A stretch of DNA of 64,000 nucleotides from Pseudomonas putida NBRC 14164 (GCF_000412675.1 NC_021505.1:2536501-2600500), one strand, 5' to 3'. Shown: positions 27,542 through 36,318, counted from the stretch's first letter. The notes: generated from the sequence alone by a model not told the origin. Numbers and translations are program-made.

Positions 27542-28471
27542 CTACATCGCCCGCCCAAGCTTTTGCGCCTGGCCCTGCAACACGCGCATCAGGTGCATCG
27601 CCGCATGCGATGGCGGCTCGAAGCGCGAATAGACAAAGCTGATGTCGAAGTGAATTTCGTCCGCCAGCGGCACCACCGCCAGGCCGCTGTCCTGCGCCAC
27701 GAATTCGTCGATCACGCTGATGCCCATGCCTTGCTTGACTAGCGCCACAGCCTCGTTGGCATTGGTGAACGACAAAAGTGACGGCAATTGCGCGCCGTGG
27801 CGCTCGATGTGCTCGGCAAGCAGCTTGCCAAACGGCATGTCGGGCCTGAACAGCAGCAGCGGATGGCCTTCCAGTTGTTGCAAGGTCAGCGAGGTATGCC
27901 CGGCCAACGCGTGCTCGGTTGGCATCACCACCACCATGCGCCCGCGCATGAAGGGCTGCGAATGCAGGTGATCGTGTACCACGGGCAGGGCGGCAATCGA
28001 CAGGTCGACCTTTTTCGACAGGATCTGGTTGGGCATTTCGCCCATCAGCGAAGTTTGCCACTCGATGTTCAGCGAAGGCGCCTCACGCTTGAGTTGGGCC
28101 AGGGCAATCGGGATGACCACCGTCGACAGCGAAGCGCTGCACGAGATTCGCAGCTTGCGGTGGCCGCCTGCACCCAGTGACAGGGCGCATTCGTTGACCT
28201 CCAGCGCTGCCTGGTACACCCGCTCGACTTCGCGGAACAGCACCTGCGCCTCGGCCGTGGGCACTAGGCGGTTGTTGATGCGCTCGAACAGGCGGTAGCT
28301 CAAACGCCCCTCGATGTACTGGATCAGCTTGCTGACGGCCGGCTGCGACACGTACAGCAGCTTGGCCGCCGCGCTGATCGAGCCGGTCAGCATCACCGCA
28401 CGGAACACTTCCATGTGCCGCAGCTTGAACACCATGGGGCTTGCGTCTGCGCCTTCGTTGCCAAGCAGCAT
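27542..28471 (-). CDS. LysR-family regulator of the adjacent catabolic cassette
   Basis: 309 residues. The start at 28471 is supported by AAGGTA about 8 bases upstream; an ATG at 28435 (MVFKLRHMEVF) is closer to the usual LysR start but has no ribosome site. The helix-turn-helix is FRAVMLTGSISAAAKLLYVSQPAVSKLIQYIEGRL and the rest is a substrate-binding effector domain. The gene is divergent from the lactonase-like gene across 146 bases, the standard layout for a LysR activator of a catabolic operon. The effector is probably the substrate or an intermediate of that pathway. Confidence 0.9.
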   Translation of the reverse strand: MLLGNEGADASPMVFKLRHMEVFRAVMLTGSISAAAKLLYVSQPAVSKLIQYIEGRLSYRLFERINNRLVPTAEAQVLFREVERVYQAALEVNECALSLGAGGHRKLRISCSASLSTVVIPIALAQLKREAPSLNIEWQTSLMGEMPNQILSKKVDLSIAALPVVHDHLHSQPFMRGRMVVVMPTEHALAGHTSLTLQQLEGHPLLLFRPDMPFGKLLAEHIERHGAQLPSLLSFTNANEAVALVKQGMGISVIDEFVAQDSGLAVVPLADEIHFDISFVYSRFEPPSHAAMHLMRVLQGQAQKLGRAM

Positions 28472-28617
28472 ATCTATTACCTTCGGTTATGGTCTTTGCC
28501 ATCTGGGTATGAGCGCCAAACCTGGCCACGCAGTATCGTTAACCCAGCCAAATTGCCCTTGCGGCGCACAATAACAAGATCTGAAGGCAAGCGCAGTGGC
28601 GCTGCCGGGAGTGCTGC

Positions 28618-29445
28618 GTGAACATCTTTGACGAACCGAAGATCGATTGCCATAACCATCTGTTTGACCCCGCCCGTTTCCCTTACCACCCCGACGCACC
28701 CTATGCCCCCTCTGGCCAGGAAGTCGCCACCCAGGAACAGTTCACCCGGGTGATGGACACCTATGGCGTGCAACATGCCTTGCTGGTGGGCCCCAACAGC
28801 GGCTACCACACCGACAACCGCTGCCTGCTGCATGCCTTGGCCACCGGGCAAGGGCGGTTCAAGGGCGTGGCGGTGGTCGAGGTGGATATCCAGCTCGATG
28901 CGCTGGCTGCGCTGCAGGCGCAAGGGGTGGTCGGTGTCGCCTTCAATCCCGCGCTGTACGGGGTAGCCAGCCTCAAGGACGTTGACGGCCTGTTGGGCAA
29001 GCTTGCCGAGCTCGACCTGTTCGCCCAGGTGCAGGTGTGCGAAGACCAACTGCTTGAACTGCGGAGCCTGCTTCAGGGCTCGCGTGCACATTTGCTGATC
29101 GACCATTGCGGGCGGCCGGACGTGGCGGCTGGCGTGCAGCAGCCGGGCTTCCAGGCGCTACTGCAACTGGCTGACAGTGGCCGCGCCAGCGTCAAGCTGT
29201 CTGGCATGCAGAAGTTCGCGGCGGCCGATGCGTTGCTGGAGCAAAGCCGTGCCTACGTGCACGCCTTGCTCGAAGCCTTCGGTGCGGATGCCTGCGTGTG
29301 GGGCTCGGATTGGCCGTTCATTCGCCAGCGCTCGCGGGTGGACTACGGCCCGTTGCTGAAACTGGCCGAGCGCCTGATGCCGGATGCCCGGCTGCGCCAG
29401 GCAGTGATGTGGGACACCCCACGACGTCTGTTCGGGTTCGCCTAG
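28618..29445 (+). CDS. COG3618 amidohydrolase-family hydrolase, probable lactonase
   Basis: 275 residues, GTG start with GGGAG upstream. It is a TIM-barrel metal-dependent hydrolase: KIDCHNHLFDPARFPYHP (HxH metal pair in strand 1), LLIDHCGRPDV, and VWGSDWPFIRQ (SDWP, late strand). This set marks the COG3618 family, which includes sugar-acid lactonases, galactarolactone isomerase and 2-pyrone-4,6-dicarboxylate lactonase. It is the first gene of the cassette and precedes a sugar-acid-type carrier and a dehydrogenase. A plausible job is opening a lactone made by the SDR two genes downstream. The actual substrate is unknown. Confidence 0.82.
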   Translation: MNIFDEPKIDCHNHLFDPARFPYHPDAPYAPSGQEVATQEQFTRVMDTYGVQHALLVGPNSGYHTDNRCLLHALATGQGRFKGVAVVEVDIQLDALAALQAQGVVGVAFNPALYGVASLKDVDGLLGKLAELDLFAQVQVCEDQLLELRSLLQGSRAHLLIDHCGRPDVAAGVQQPGFQALLQLADSGRASVKLSGMQKFAAADALLEQSRAYVHALLEAFGADACVWGSDWPFIRQRSRVDYGPLLKLAERLMPDARLRQAVMWDTPRRLFGFA

Positions 29446-29485
29446 AACCCCGTTTTGCCATTCCAATAACAAGAGAGCAACCGTC

Positions 29486-30835
29486 ATGAACACTGAACAG
29501 AACGCCAGCCTCGGGGTGTTTGACACCCCGGCACGCGCGCAGCAACGCACCCGCACCCGCTTCATGATCCTGGCGCTGATATCGGGCGGCACCATGATCA
29601 ACTACCTCGACCGCAGTGTGATGGGCATTGCCGCGCCCAGCATCAGTGCCGACCTGGGCCTGAACGCGGCGATGATGGGGGTGATTTTTTCTGCCTTCTC
29701 GTGGACCTACGCTGCCGCGCAGATCCCCGGTGGCATCCTCATCGACCGGTTGGGCACCAAGCTCACCTACTGGCTGGCACTGACGTTGTGGTCGCTGTTC
29801 ACCGGCCTGCAAGGGCTGGCGCAGGGCTTTCTGTCGTTGCTGGGCATGCGCTTTCTGGTGGGCATGACCGAAGCACCGTGTTTCCCTACCAACAGCCGGG
29901 TAGTGGCTACCTGGTTCCCGCAGAATGAGCGGGCCAGGGCGACCGGTATCTATACCTTTGCCGAATACACCGGGCTGGCGTTCCTGACGCCGCTGTTGTT
30001 CTGGGTGCTGCATGCCTATGGCTGGCGCTTTCTGCTGCTGGCCGTGGGCCTGATGGGCATCCTCTATGGCCTGGTGTGGTGGCGCAAGTACCACGAGCCG
30101 CACGAGTCGACCACCGCCAACCAGGCCGAACTCGACTACATCGCCGCCGGTGGCGGGGTGGTCGATGGCGGGCAGAAAGCCACCCAGTTCCGTTGGTCGC
30201 AGATCCCGGCGCTGCTCAAGCACCGCAACATGCTGGGCATCTGCCTGGGGCAGTTCGCCTGCAACTCCACCAACGTGTTCTTCCTGACCTGGTTCCCCAC
30301 TTACCTGGTCACCGAGCGGCATATGCCCTGGCTCAAGGTCGGCTGGGTGGCGGTGCTGCCGTTCATTGCCGCTTCGCTGGGCACGCTGGTCGGCGGCTGG
30401 CTGTCCGACGCCTTGCTGCGCCGGGGTTACTCGCTGAACGTGGCGCGCAAGCTACCGGTTATCGCCGGGCTGCTCACCGCTTCGGTGATCGTGCTGGCCA
30501 ACTATGTGGAGTCCGATGCGCTGGTCATCACCATCCTGTGCATTGCCTATTTCGCCCAGGGCATGTCGGCGCTCGCCTGGATGATCGTCTCCGACATTGC
30601 CCCCAAAGGTTTGCTGGGCCTCAGTGGTGGCCTGTTCAACCTGTTTGCCAACGCGGCGGGCATCGTTACCCCCCTTACCATCGGCATCATCGTTTCGATG
30701 ACTGGCTCGTTCGTCTGGGCCTTGGCGTTCGTGTCGTCGATCACCGTGCTGGGGGCGCTGTGCTACCTGTTCATGGTCAGCGACCTGCGTCGCTTGCCGG
30801 AAATTCCTTCTGTCGAAAATGGAGCTAAACAATGA
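29486..30835 (+). CDS. MFS transporter, anion:cation symporter (ACS) type
   Basis: 449 residues with twelve predicted helices. MINYLDRSVMGIAAPSI, WTYAAAQIPGGILIDRLGTK and FLVGMTEAPCFPTNSRVVATWFP are signatures of the ACS family that takes up hexuronates, glucarate, galactonate and related organic anions. It lies 40 bases after the lactonase gene and its stop overlaps the SDR start, so it is cotranscribed. The family points to a small carboxylate or sugar acid as the cassette's substrate. Confidence 0.88.
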   Translation: MNTEQNASLGVFDTPARAQQRTRTRFMILALISGGTMINYLDRSVMGIAAPSISADLGLNAAMMGVIFSAFSWTYAAAQIPGGILIDRLGTKLTYWLALTLWSLFTGLQGLAQGFLSLLGMRFLVGMTEAPCFPTNSRVVATWFPQNERARATGIYTFAEYTGLAFLTPLLFWVLHAYGWRFLLLAVGLMGILYGLVWWRKYHEPHESTTANQAELDYIAAGGGVVDGGQKATQFRWSQIPALLKHRNMLGICLGQFACNSTNVFFLTWFPTYLVTERHMPWLKVGWVAVLPFIAASLGTLVGGWLSDALLRRGYSLNVARKLPVIAGLLTASVIVLANYVESDALVITILCIAYFAQGMSALAWMIVSDIAPKGLLGLSGGLFNLFANAAGIVTPLTIGIIVSMTGSFVWALAFVSSITVLGALCYLFMVSDLRRLPEIPSVENGAKQ

Positions 30836-31572
30836 GCCAGTACCTGCAAGGCCAGACCGCAATCGTGACCGGTGGCATGCGTGGCATCGGCCTGGCAATC
30901 GCCCAGCGCCTGCATACGGCCGGCGCCCAAGTGGTGATCTGGGACCTCGCTGTCGACGGCTGGAACAGCGTGGAAAACGGCTTTGAGCCGGTGCTGCGCC
31001 AAGCGGTCGATGTGTCGTCGCTGGCCTCGGTCGAGGCGGCTTTTGCCGAGACGCTGGCGCGCTTGGGCCAAGTCCAGATCCTGGTCAACAATGCCGGCAT
31101 CAACGGCCCGGTGGTGGCGTCGTGGGAGTACCCGCCAGAGGCCTGGGACAAAGTCATCGCCATCGACCTGAACGGTGTGTTCTATTGCTGCCGCACCGCC
31201 ATCCCGCACATGCGTGAACGTGGCTACGGGCGCATCGTCAATATCGCCTCCATGGCCGGCAAGGATGGGGTGCAGTACATCTCGGCATATTCGGCCGCCA
31301 AGGCCGGGGTCATCGCCTTCACCAAGGCGGCGGCCAAGGAGCTGGCGCAGGACGGTGTGTTGCTCAACTGCGTGGCACCGGCCATGGTCGAGACGCCGCT
31401 GATGGCCGAGATGACAGCGGAACACATTGCCGCGAGCAAGGCCAAGATCCCCATGGGGCGCTTCCTCAAGGCCGAGGAGATCGCCAATATGGTCAGCTGG
31501 ATTGCCGGGCCCGAGTGCAGCTTTACCACCGGCTTTGTCTTCGACCTCAGTGGTGGGAGGGCGACCTATTGA
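30832..31572 (+). CDS. Short-chain dehydrogenase/reductase (SDR)
   Basis: 246 residues; classical SDR. Visible are the nucleotide-binding TGGMRGIGLAIAQRL, LVNNAGINGPVV, the serine region NIASMAGKDGV and the catalytic YSAAKAG (YxxxK). WDLAVDGWN at the end of strand 2, with an Asp, favours NAD over NADP. Similar to the sugar or polyol dehydrogenases and FabG-like enzymes found in catabolic operons. ATGA overlap with the carrier gene upstream and TTGA overlap with the isomerase-like gene downstream show tight coupling. Confidence 0.88.
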   Translation: MSQYLQGQTAIVTGGMRGIGLAIAQRLHTAGAQVVIWDLAVDGWNSVENGFEPVLRQAVDVSSLASVEAAFAETLARLGQVQILVNNAGINGPVVASWEYPPEAWDKVIAIDLNGVFYCCRTAIPHMRERGYGRIVNIASMAGKDGVQYISAYSAAKAGVIAFTKAAAKELAQDGVLLNCVAPAMVETPLMAEMTAEHIAASKAKIPMGRFLKAEEIANMVSWIAGPECSFTTGFVFDLSGGRATY

Positions 31573-32399
31573 CTGGCCTGGGCGTGGCACACCTGACGGC
31601 GCTGCAACTGGCGCCGGCGAGGCTGGTACGCGAGGCGCGCCACGCCGGGTTCAGTGCGGTGGGGCTGCGCCTGCACCCGGTGATGGCGGGTGCACTGGCC
31701 TACCCGGTTGCGGCCGGTAGCCAGGCAATGCGGGAGCTGCGGGCTGTGCTGGCTGGGGAAGGCGTGCGGGTGACGGACATCGAGTTCGTGTCGCTGACGG
31801 CGCAAACCCGGGTGGCTGACTACCAGCCGCTGCTGGCGGCAGGTGCCGAGTTGGGCGCGGTGAGCCTGACAGTGTCCGGCGACGATGAGGATGTTGCACG
31901 GCTGACCAGCAACTTTGCAGCGCTGTGTGAGTTGGCGCGTGGCCATGGCCTGCGTGTGGACCTGGAGTTCATGCGCTGGCGGCCGGTGGCGACTTTGCAA
32001 CAGGCTTGCGCGGTGGTGACGGGGGCGGGGCAGGCCAACAGTGGCGTGTTGGTTGATGCCTTGCACCTGTTCCGCTCCGGTGGCCAGGTGGTCGACATCG
32101 GCGCAGTCGACCCGCATTTGCTGCGTGCGGTGCAACTGTGTGATGCACCGATGCTGGCGCCTGCAGAGGCGCTGATCATCGCGGAAGCGCGCGAGGGCCG
32201 CTTGCTGCCGGGCGAAGGGCAGCTGCCGCTGGCAACGTTGCTGGCGGCGTTGCCGGGGGACGTGAAGATCAGTGTTGAGGTGCCGTGCGCCGGCTTGCCC
32301 GCCGAGCAGCGGCTGCAAGCGGCGGCACAGGTAACCCACGGCTGGCTGCACGGCAGGCGACCTGTGTCACCCGCTGTGCAGGTTGCGGGTCACTGCTGA
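31569..32399 (+). CDS. Sugar-phosphate isomerase/epimerase-like TIM-barrel protein (AP endonuclease 2 family)
   Basis: Predicted 276 residues from a TTG at 31569 that overlaps the SDR stop, with GGTGGGAGG about 9 bases before it. The xylose-isomerase-like metal site appears complete: Glu in DLEFMRW, Asp and His in VDALHLFRSGG, Asp in LCDAPML and Glu in ISVEVPC. Related proteins include sugar isomerases, inosose dehydratases and 3-dehydroshikimate dehydratases. It is the last gene of the cassette and converges on the RidA gene with a 10-base overlap. The weak TTG start and coupled translation suggest lower expression than the SDR. Confidence 0.8.
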   Translation: MTGLGVAHLTALQLAPARLVREARHAGFSAVGLRLHPVMAGALAYPVAAGSQAMRELRAVLAGEGVRVTDIEFVSLTAQTRVADYQPLLAAGAELGAVSLTVSGDDEDVARLTSNFAALCELARGHGLRVDLEFMRWRPVATLQQACAVVTGAGQANSGVLVDALHLFRSGGQVVDIGAVDPHLLRAVQLCDAPMLAPAEALIIAEAREGRLLPGEGQLPLATLLAALPGDVKISVEVPCAGLPAEQRLQAAAQVTHGWLHGRRPVSPAVQVAGHC

Positions 32400-32806
32400 T
32401 CCGGTACCACGGCGATCACGTCGATCTCCATCAGCCACTCGGCCTGGGCCAACCCGGCGACCACCAGCCCGGTGGAGATCGGGAACACGCCCTTCAGCCA
32501 CTTGCCCACTTCCTTGTACACCGGCTCGCGGAAGCGTGGGTCGGTGATGTAGGTGGTGGTCTTGACGATGTGCGACAGGTCCGAGCCCGCTTCTTCAAGC
32601 AGTTGCTTGACGTTCTTCATCGCCTGTTCGGTCTGCGCCTGGGGGTTACCCAGGCCCACCAGCTTGCCTTCGAAGTCGGTACCGACCTGGCCGCGCACAT
32701 AGATGGTGTTACCGGCCCGCACGGCCTGGCACAGGTCGTTGTCCAGGGTCTGGTTGGGGTAGGTTTCCTTGGTGTTGAACATGCGGATGCGAGTATGGGT
32801 AGGCAT
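32390..32806 (-). CDS. RidA/YjgF/UK114-family protein (imine/enamine deaminase type)
   Basis: 138 residues. GQVGTDFEGKLVGLGNPQAQTEQAMKN and VVAGLAQAEWLMEIDVIAV match RidA, though the key arginine of E. coli RidA (in the C-terminal RxxVE-type strand) is not obvious: the corresponding place reads AEWLMEID. It may therefore be one of the Rid subfamilies without classical 2-aminoacrylate deaminase activity. It overlaps the monooxygenase gene by one base (TGATG) and is cotranscribed with it. A role in hydrolysing an unstable imine or carbamate-like product of the monooxygenase or hydrolases next door is inferred. Confidence 0.85.
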   Translation of the reverse strand: MPTHTRIRMFNTKETYPNQTLDNDLCQAVRAGNTIYVRGQVGTDFEGKLVGLGNPQAQTEQAMKNVKQLLEEAGSDLSHIVKTTTYITDPRFREPVYKEVGKWLKGVFPISTGLVVAGLAQAEWLMEIDVIAVVPDQQ

Positions 32807-34125
32807 CAGTGGGCTCCGAGGGTGCTGACGTTGCTGATCGTGTTGGTTTGCTGCTCATCCGCCTCGCGCTGTTCGCGGTCGCGGTAGGCCAGGTAGGTGC
32901 GTTGCGTGGCGATGTGGCCGGCGACGTGCTTGGCGTCGTGCCACACGCCCCAGATGAACGACGAACCCCGGCGCGACAACCACGGCAGGCCAAGGAAGTA
33001 CACGCCAGGTTCGCGGGCAACGCCGCGCTGGTGCTGGGGCTTGCCGTTGGCATCGAAGGTGTCCACCTGCAGCCAGCTGAAGTCCACGCCATAACCGGTG
33101 GCCCAGATGATGCTGGTAACGCCGGCCTTGGCCAGGTCCAGTTCGCGCAGCGGGTTGCTCATGCAGGCCGGGTCGGCCAGGCGAGTGCGGGCTTCGGGTT
33201 CTTCCGGCAGGTCCAGGCCGTTGCTTTCGATGTAGGCATCGGCGGCATCCAGCAGGGCCAGGTAGTTTTCATCGCCGCGGTTGATGTTCTCGACCAGGTT
33301 GTCCTGGAAACGCGCCACGCCGTTCTCGAACGACTGGGTAAGGCCGACCAGGGTCATGCCTTGATGGGCGAGGGCACGGAAGTCTACGGTGTGGCCGCCA
33401 CGGGCGCCGCTGACGGCGATGGTGACGTGCTCGCGACCGGGCTTGGCGATTTCTGCGTCCCATTCACCCAGCACACCCAGCCACCAGCAGAAATCGCGGT
33501 TGCGGTAGGCCCGTGGCGGGCGGTCGTGGGCACCGACCGACAGGTACACCTGGCGGCCTGCGCGCATCAGTTCTTCGGCAATCTGCACGCCGGAGGAGCC
33601 TGCGCCCACCACCAGCACTGCGCCCTCAGGCAACTGCCCGGGGTTGAAGTAGGCGGCGGAGTGGATCTGGTGCAGGTTGCTGTCTTTCGGTGCGATGGCC
33701 GGGATCACCGGCTTCTGGAACGGGCCGGTGGCAGCGACCACACGGTTGGCGCGGATCACCCCTTCATTGGTTTCGATGGTGAAGCCAGGGCGGTCGCTGT
33801 TGCGCACCACGCGCTTCACTTCGATGCCGGTGCGCACTGGCAGGTTGTACTTGCGTACGTACTGCTCGAAGTAGTCGGCCACTTGGTCCTTGCCCGCGAA
33901 GGCGTCGGCGTCGAGGTTGAATTCCAGGCCTGGGAAGCGGTCGTGCCAGACCGGGCCGTTGGCCACCAGCGAGTCCCAGCGGCCGGTGCGCCAGGCCTCG
34001 GCGATGCGGTTGCGCTCCAGCACCAGGTGCGGCACGCCAAGCTTGTTCAGGTGTTCGCTCATGGCCACGCCGGCCTGGCCGGCGCCGACGACGAGCGTGT
34101 CGATTTCGAGGTTGTTCAGTGTCAT
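32806..34125 (-). CDS. FAD/NAD(P)-dependent flavoprotein monooxygenase (FMO/YUCCA-like)
   Basis: Predicted 439 residues from MTLNNLEIDTLVVGAGQAG. The FAD Rossmann motif GAGQAGVAMSEHL is at the N-terminus. The NADPH motif VVGAGSSGVQIAEELMRAG lies mid-protein and the ATGYGVDFSWL motif near the C-terminus, the trio of N-hydroxylating and YUCCA-type monooxygenases. It is the first gene of a two-gene unit with RidA and is divergent from the DUF1028 gene. The substrate is unknown. The frame stays open far upstream to 35205, but that is only an open shadow of the DUF1028 gene. Confidence 0.87.
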   Translation of the reverse strand: MTLNNLEIDTLVVGAGQAGVAMSEHLNKLGVPHLVLERNRIAEAWRTGRWDSLVANGPVWHDRFPGLEFNLDADAFAGKDQVADYFEQYVRKYNLPVRTGIEVKRVVRNSDRPGFTIETNEGVIRANRVVAATGPFQKPVIPAIAPKDSNLHQIHSAAYFNPGQLPEGAVLVVGAGSSGVQIAEELMRAGRQVYLSVGAHDRPPRAYRNRDFCWWLGVLGEWDAEIAKPGREHVTIAVSGARGGHTVDFRALAHQGMTLVGLTQSFENGVARFQDNLVENINRGDENYLALLDAADAYIESNGLDLPEEPEARTRLADPACMSNPLRELDLAKAGVTSIIWATGYGVDFSWLQVDTFDANGKPQHQRGVAREPGVYFLGLPWLSRRGSSFIWGVWHDAKHVAGHIATQRTYLAYRDREQREADEQQTNTISNVSTLGAH

Positions 34126-34464
34126 GTCCGAGCCCTTGTTCAGGCGGTTTTTGTAAGGTCGGTTTGGAGGACCGCCGTTGCCTGGAGCCAGACTAGGGAT
34201 GCTGCACAAATGGCGAAAATAGTATTTAGCTGGTGCTTGCCGATAAAACGGCGAAGGCCTTGGATTTTGTGGTGTGTAGGTGTGTTGATCCCGTGTATGT
34301 CGTGGCTTTTTTGGGGGGCGGAAATCGAGCGCCGCCCGCGCGGCGCACGATCTCTGCCACAGCAAAGTTTTTTCCTGCCTAACCCCTCGGAAAATGTTGG
34401 TTTCGTGGGCTAGAAGGTTGCGCCCAGAATGCCCTGCATCGCACAGGACAACAGGAGCATTACC
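34126..34464. promoter_or_regulatory. Divergent promoter region between the monooxygenase and DUF1028 genes
   Basis: 339 bases without a credible gene. They contain locally AT-rich tracts (around 34200-34250 and 34360-34400) suited to two divergent promoters. No REP, no clear inverted repeat and no RNA-like structure stood out by eye. Confidence 0.5.
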
Positions 34465-35142
34465 ATGACCTTCTCCATCATTGGCCGCTGCCAGGAAACC
34501 GGCCAGGTCGGCATCGCCATCAGTTCGTCGAGCATCGCCGTGGGGGCCCGCTGCCCTTGGGTACGTGCGGGTGTTGGCGCTGTTTCCACCCAGAACATCA
34601 CCTTGCCGGCACTGGGCCCGCAGATTCTCGATGCCCTGGAGCAGGGCCAGTTGCCGCCTGCGGCTGCGCTGGACCGGGTACTGAGCGCCAATGGCTGGAG
34701 CGAGTACCGGCAGGTCACAGTGATCGACAGCCAAGGCCAGGTGGCACTGTTCACCGGTCGTGAGGCATTGGGCACGCACAATGCCGTGGCCGGTGAGCAA
34801 TGCGCGGCGGCGGGTAACCTGTTGTCCTCGACCCAGGTGATCGAAGCGATGGTCCTGGCCTTTGAAGAGGCCGGCGGGCACCTGGCCGACCGCTTGCTGG
34901 CTGCCATGCATGCGGCGATGGCCGCAGGTGGCGAGGCCGGGCCGGTGCACTCGGCAGCGTTGAAGATCGCTGGCGAGCTGACCTGGCCATTGGTGGACCT
35001 GCGCGTGGACTGGGCCGATACCGACCCGATCGGTGTGCTCGATGGCCTGTGGCAGGCGTACCGCCCGCAGATGCAGGATTACGTTACCCGCGCCCTGAAC
35101 CCGACGGCCGCGCCCAGCTACGGGGTGCCGGGCGATGAGTGA
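34465..35142 (+). CDS. DUF1028 family predicted Ntn-type hydrolase
   Basis: 225 residues, starting MTFSIIGRCQETGQVGIAISS with AGGAG about 8 bases upstream. DUF1028 proteins have an Ntn-hydrolase-like fold, and removal of Met would expose Thr2 as a possible N-terminal nucleophile, as in proteasome-like amidases. GARCPWVRAGVGAVSTQNITLP and SNGWSEYRQVTVIDSQGQVALFTG are typical of the family. The last 8 bases overlap the M20 deacylase start, so the two enzymes are coupled. Amide or peptide-like bond hydrolysis is inferred from fold and partner, not shown. Confidence 0.85.
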   Translation: MTFSIIGRCQETGQVGIAISSSSIAVGARCPWVRAGVGAVSTQNITLPALGPQILDALEQGQLPPAAALDRVLSANGWSEYRQVTVIDSQGQVALFTGREALGTHNAVAGEQCAAAGNLLSSTQVIEAMVLAFEEAGGHLADRLLAAMHAAMAAGGEAGPVHSAALKIAGELTWPLVDLRVDWADTDPIGVLDGLWQAYRPQMQDYVTRALNPTAAPSYGVPGDE

Positions 35143-36301
35143 TTTTGCCAGCCGCGCGCTGCTGGCCCGGCTGGTCGGCTTTGCAACGGTCAGCCGGGAC
35201 TCCAACCTTGAGCTGATCGGCTTTATCCGTGATTACCTGGCAGAGCAGGGGGTGGAAAGTGAACTGTTCCATAACCCCGAAGGCACCAAAGCCAACCTGT
35301 TCGCCACCATCGGCCCCCAGGGCGTTGGCGGCGTGGTGCTGTCGGGGCACACCGATGTGGTGCCGGTGGACGGCCAGGCCTGGACCGTCGAGCCGTTTGC
35401 CCTGAGCGAACGTGACGGGCGCCTGTATGGCCGCGGCACGGCCGACATGAAAGGCTTCATCGCGTCGGTGCTGGCCGCGGTGCCCGCGTTCCTTGCCCAG
35501 CCGTTGCACCTGCCGGTGCACCTGGCATTTTCCTACGACGAGGAAGTGGGTTGCCTGGGTGTGCGGTCGATGCTGGCCGCGCTCGAACAGCGCCCGCACA
35601 AGCCACGCCTGTGCCTGATTGGCGAACCCACCGAGCTGAAGCCGGTGCTGGGGCACAAAGGCAAGCTGGCGATGCGCTGCCAGGTGCAGGGTGCGGCCTG
35701 CCATTCGGCGTATGCGCCGTATGGGGTGAATGCCATCGAGTATGCGGCGAAGCTGATCGGCAAGTTGGGTGACATCGGTGACGCGCTGGCATTGCCGGTG
35801 CATCACGACGTGCGCTTCGACCCACCGTTCTCCACGGTGCAGACCGGGGTGATCAAAGGGGGCAGGGCACTGAATATCGTGCCGGCAGAGTGTGAGTTCG
35901 ATTTCGAAGTGCGCGCGCTGCCAGGGTTCGAGGCACAGGCAGTGGCCGACCAGTTGCAGACTTATGCAGAGGCCGAGCTGCTGCCGCGTATGCGCAAGGT
36001 CAATGCGGCCAGTGAGATTCGCCTACAACCGTTGAGCGCCTACCCAGGGCTGGCGACATCGGCAGACAGCGAGGCTGCGCGGCTGGTGGCGTTGCTCAGT
36101 GGCACGGATGAATTCGGCACGGTGGCGTTTGGTACAGAAGGCGGCCTGTTCGACCAGGCAGGGATCCCGACCGTGGTGTGCGGGCCTGGCAGCATGGACC
36201 AGGGGCACAAGCCGGATGAATTCGTCAGTGTCGAGCAGTTACGGGGGTGTGATGCCATGCTGCTGAGGTTGGTGGATTACCTGCGGCAGGCTCCCGTCTG
36301 A
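35135..36301 (+). CDS. M20-family metallo-deacylase (ArgE/acetylornithine deacetylase-like)
   Basis: 388 residues. The two-zinc site is complete: SGHTDVVPVDG (His), GRGTADMKGFIAS (Asp), SYDEEVGCLG (catalytic and metal Glu), GEPTELKPVLGHKG (Glu) and GPGSMDQGHKPDEF (His). It is in the ArgE group that removes acetyl or other acyl groups from amino acids. It is unlikely to be the biosynthetic ArgE, since P. putida uses the cyclic ArgJ route; its operon with DUF1028 argues for a catabolic N-acyl amino acid or amide substrate. For that reason I give no symbol. Confidence 0.85.
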   Translation: MSDFASRALLARLVGFATVSRDSNLELIGFIRDYLAEQGVESELFHNPEGTKANLFATIGPQGVGGVVLSGHTDVVPVDGQAWTVEPFALSERDGRLYGRGTADMKGFIASVLAAVPAFLAQPLHLPVHLAFSYDEEVGCLGVRSMLAALEQRPHKPRLCLIGEPTELKPVLGHKGKLAMRCQVQGAACHSAYAPYGVNAIEYAAKLIGKLGDIGDALALPVHHDVRFDPPFSTVQTGVIKGGRALNIVPAECEFDFEVRALPGFEAQAVADQLQTYAEAELLPRMRKVNAASEIRLQPLSAYPGLATSADSEAARLVALLSGTDEFGTVAFGTEGGLFDQAGIPTVVCGPGSMDQGHKPDEFVSVEQLRGCDAMLLRLVDYLRQAPV

Positions 36302-36318
36302 CAGGGTAAAGAACGTAT

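Noticed and set aside
32809..34413. 534-codon open frame opposite the flavin monooxygenase
   Set aside because: Mirrors the monooxygenase with its FAD and NADPH motifs; no independent support.
34126..35205. Upstream extension of the monooxygenase frame covering the DUF1028 gene
   Set aside because: The family start and FAD motif fit the ATG at 34125; the extension is antisense to DUF1028 and part of the promoter gap.
35135..36301. Naming the M20 gene argE
   Set aside because: Motifs support the family, but its operon with DUF1028 and the expected cyclic arginine route in P. putida argue against a biosynthetic ArgE.
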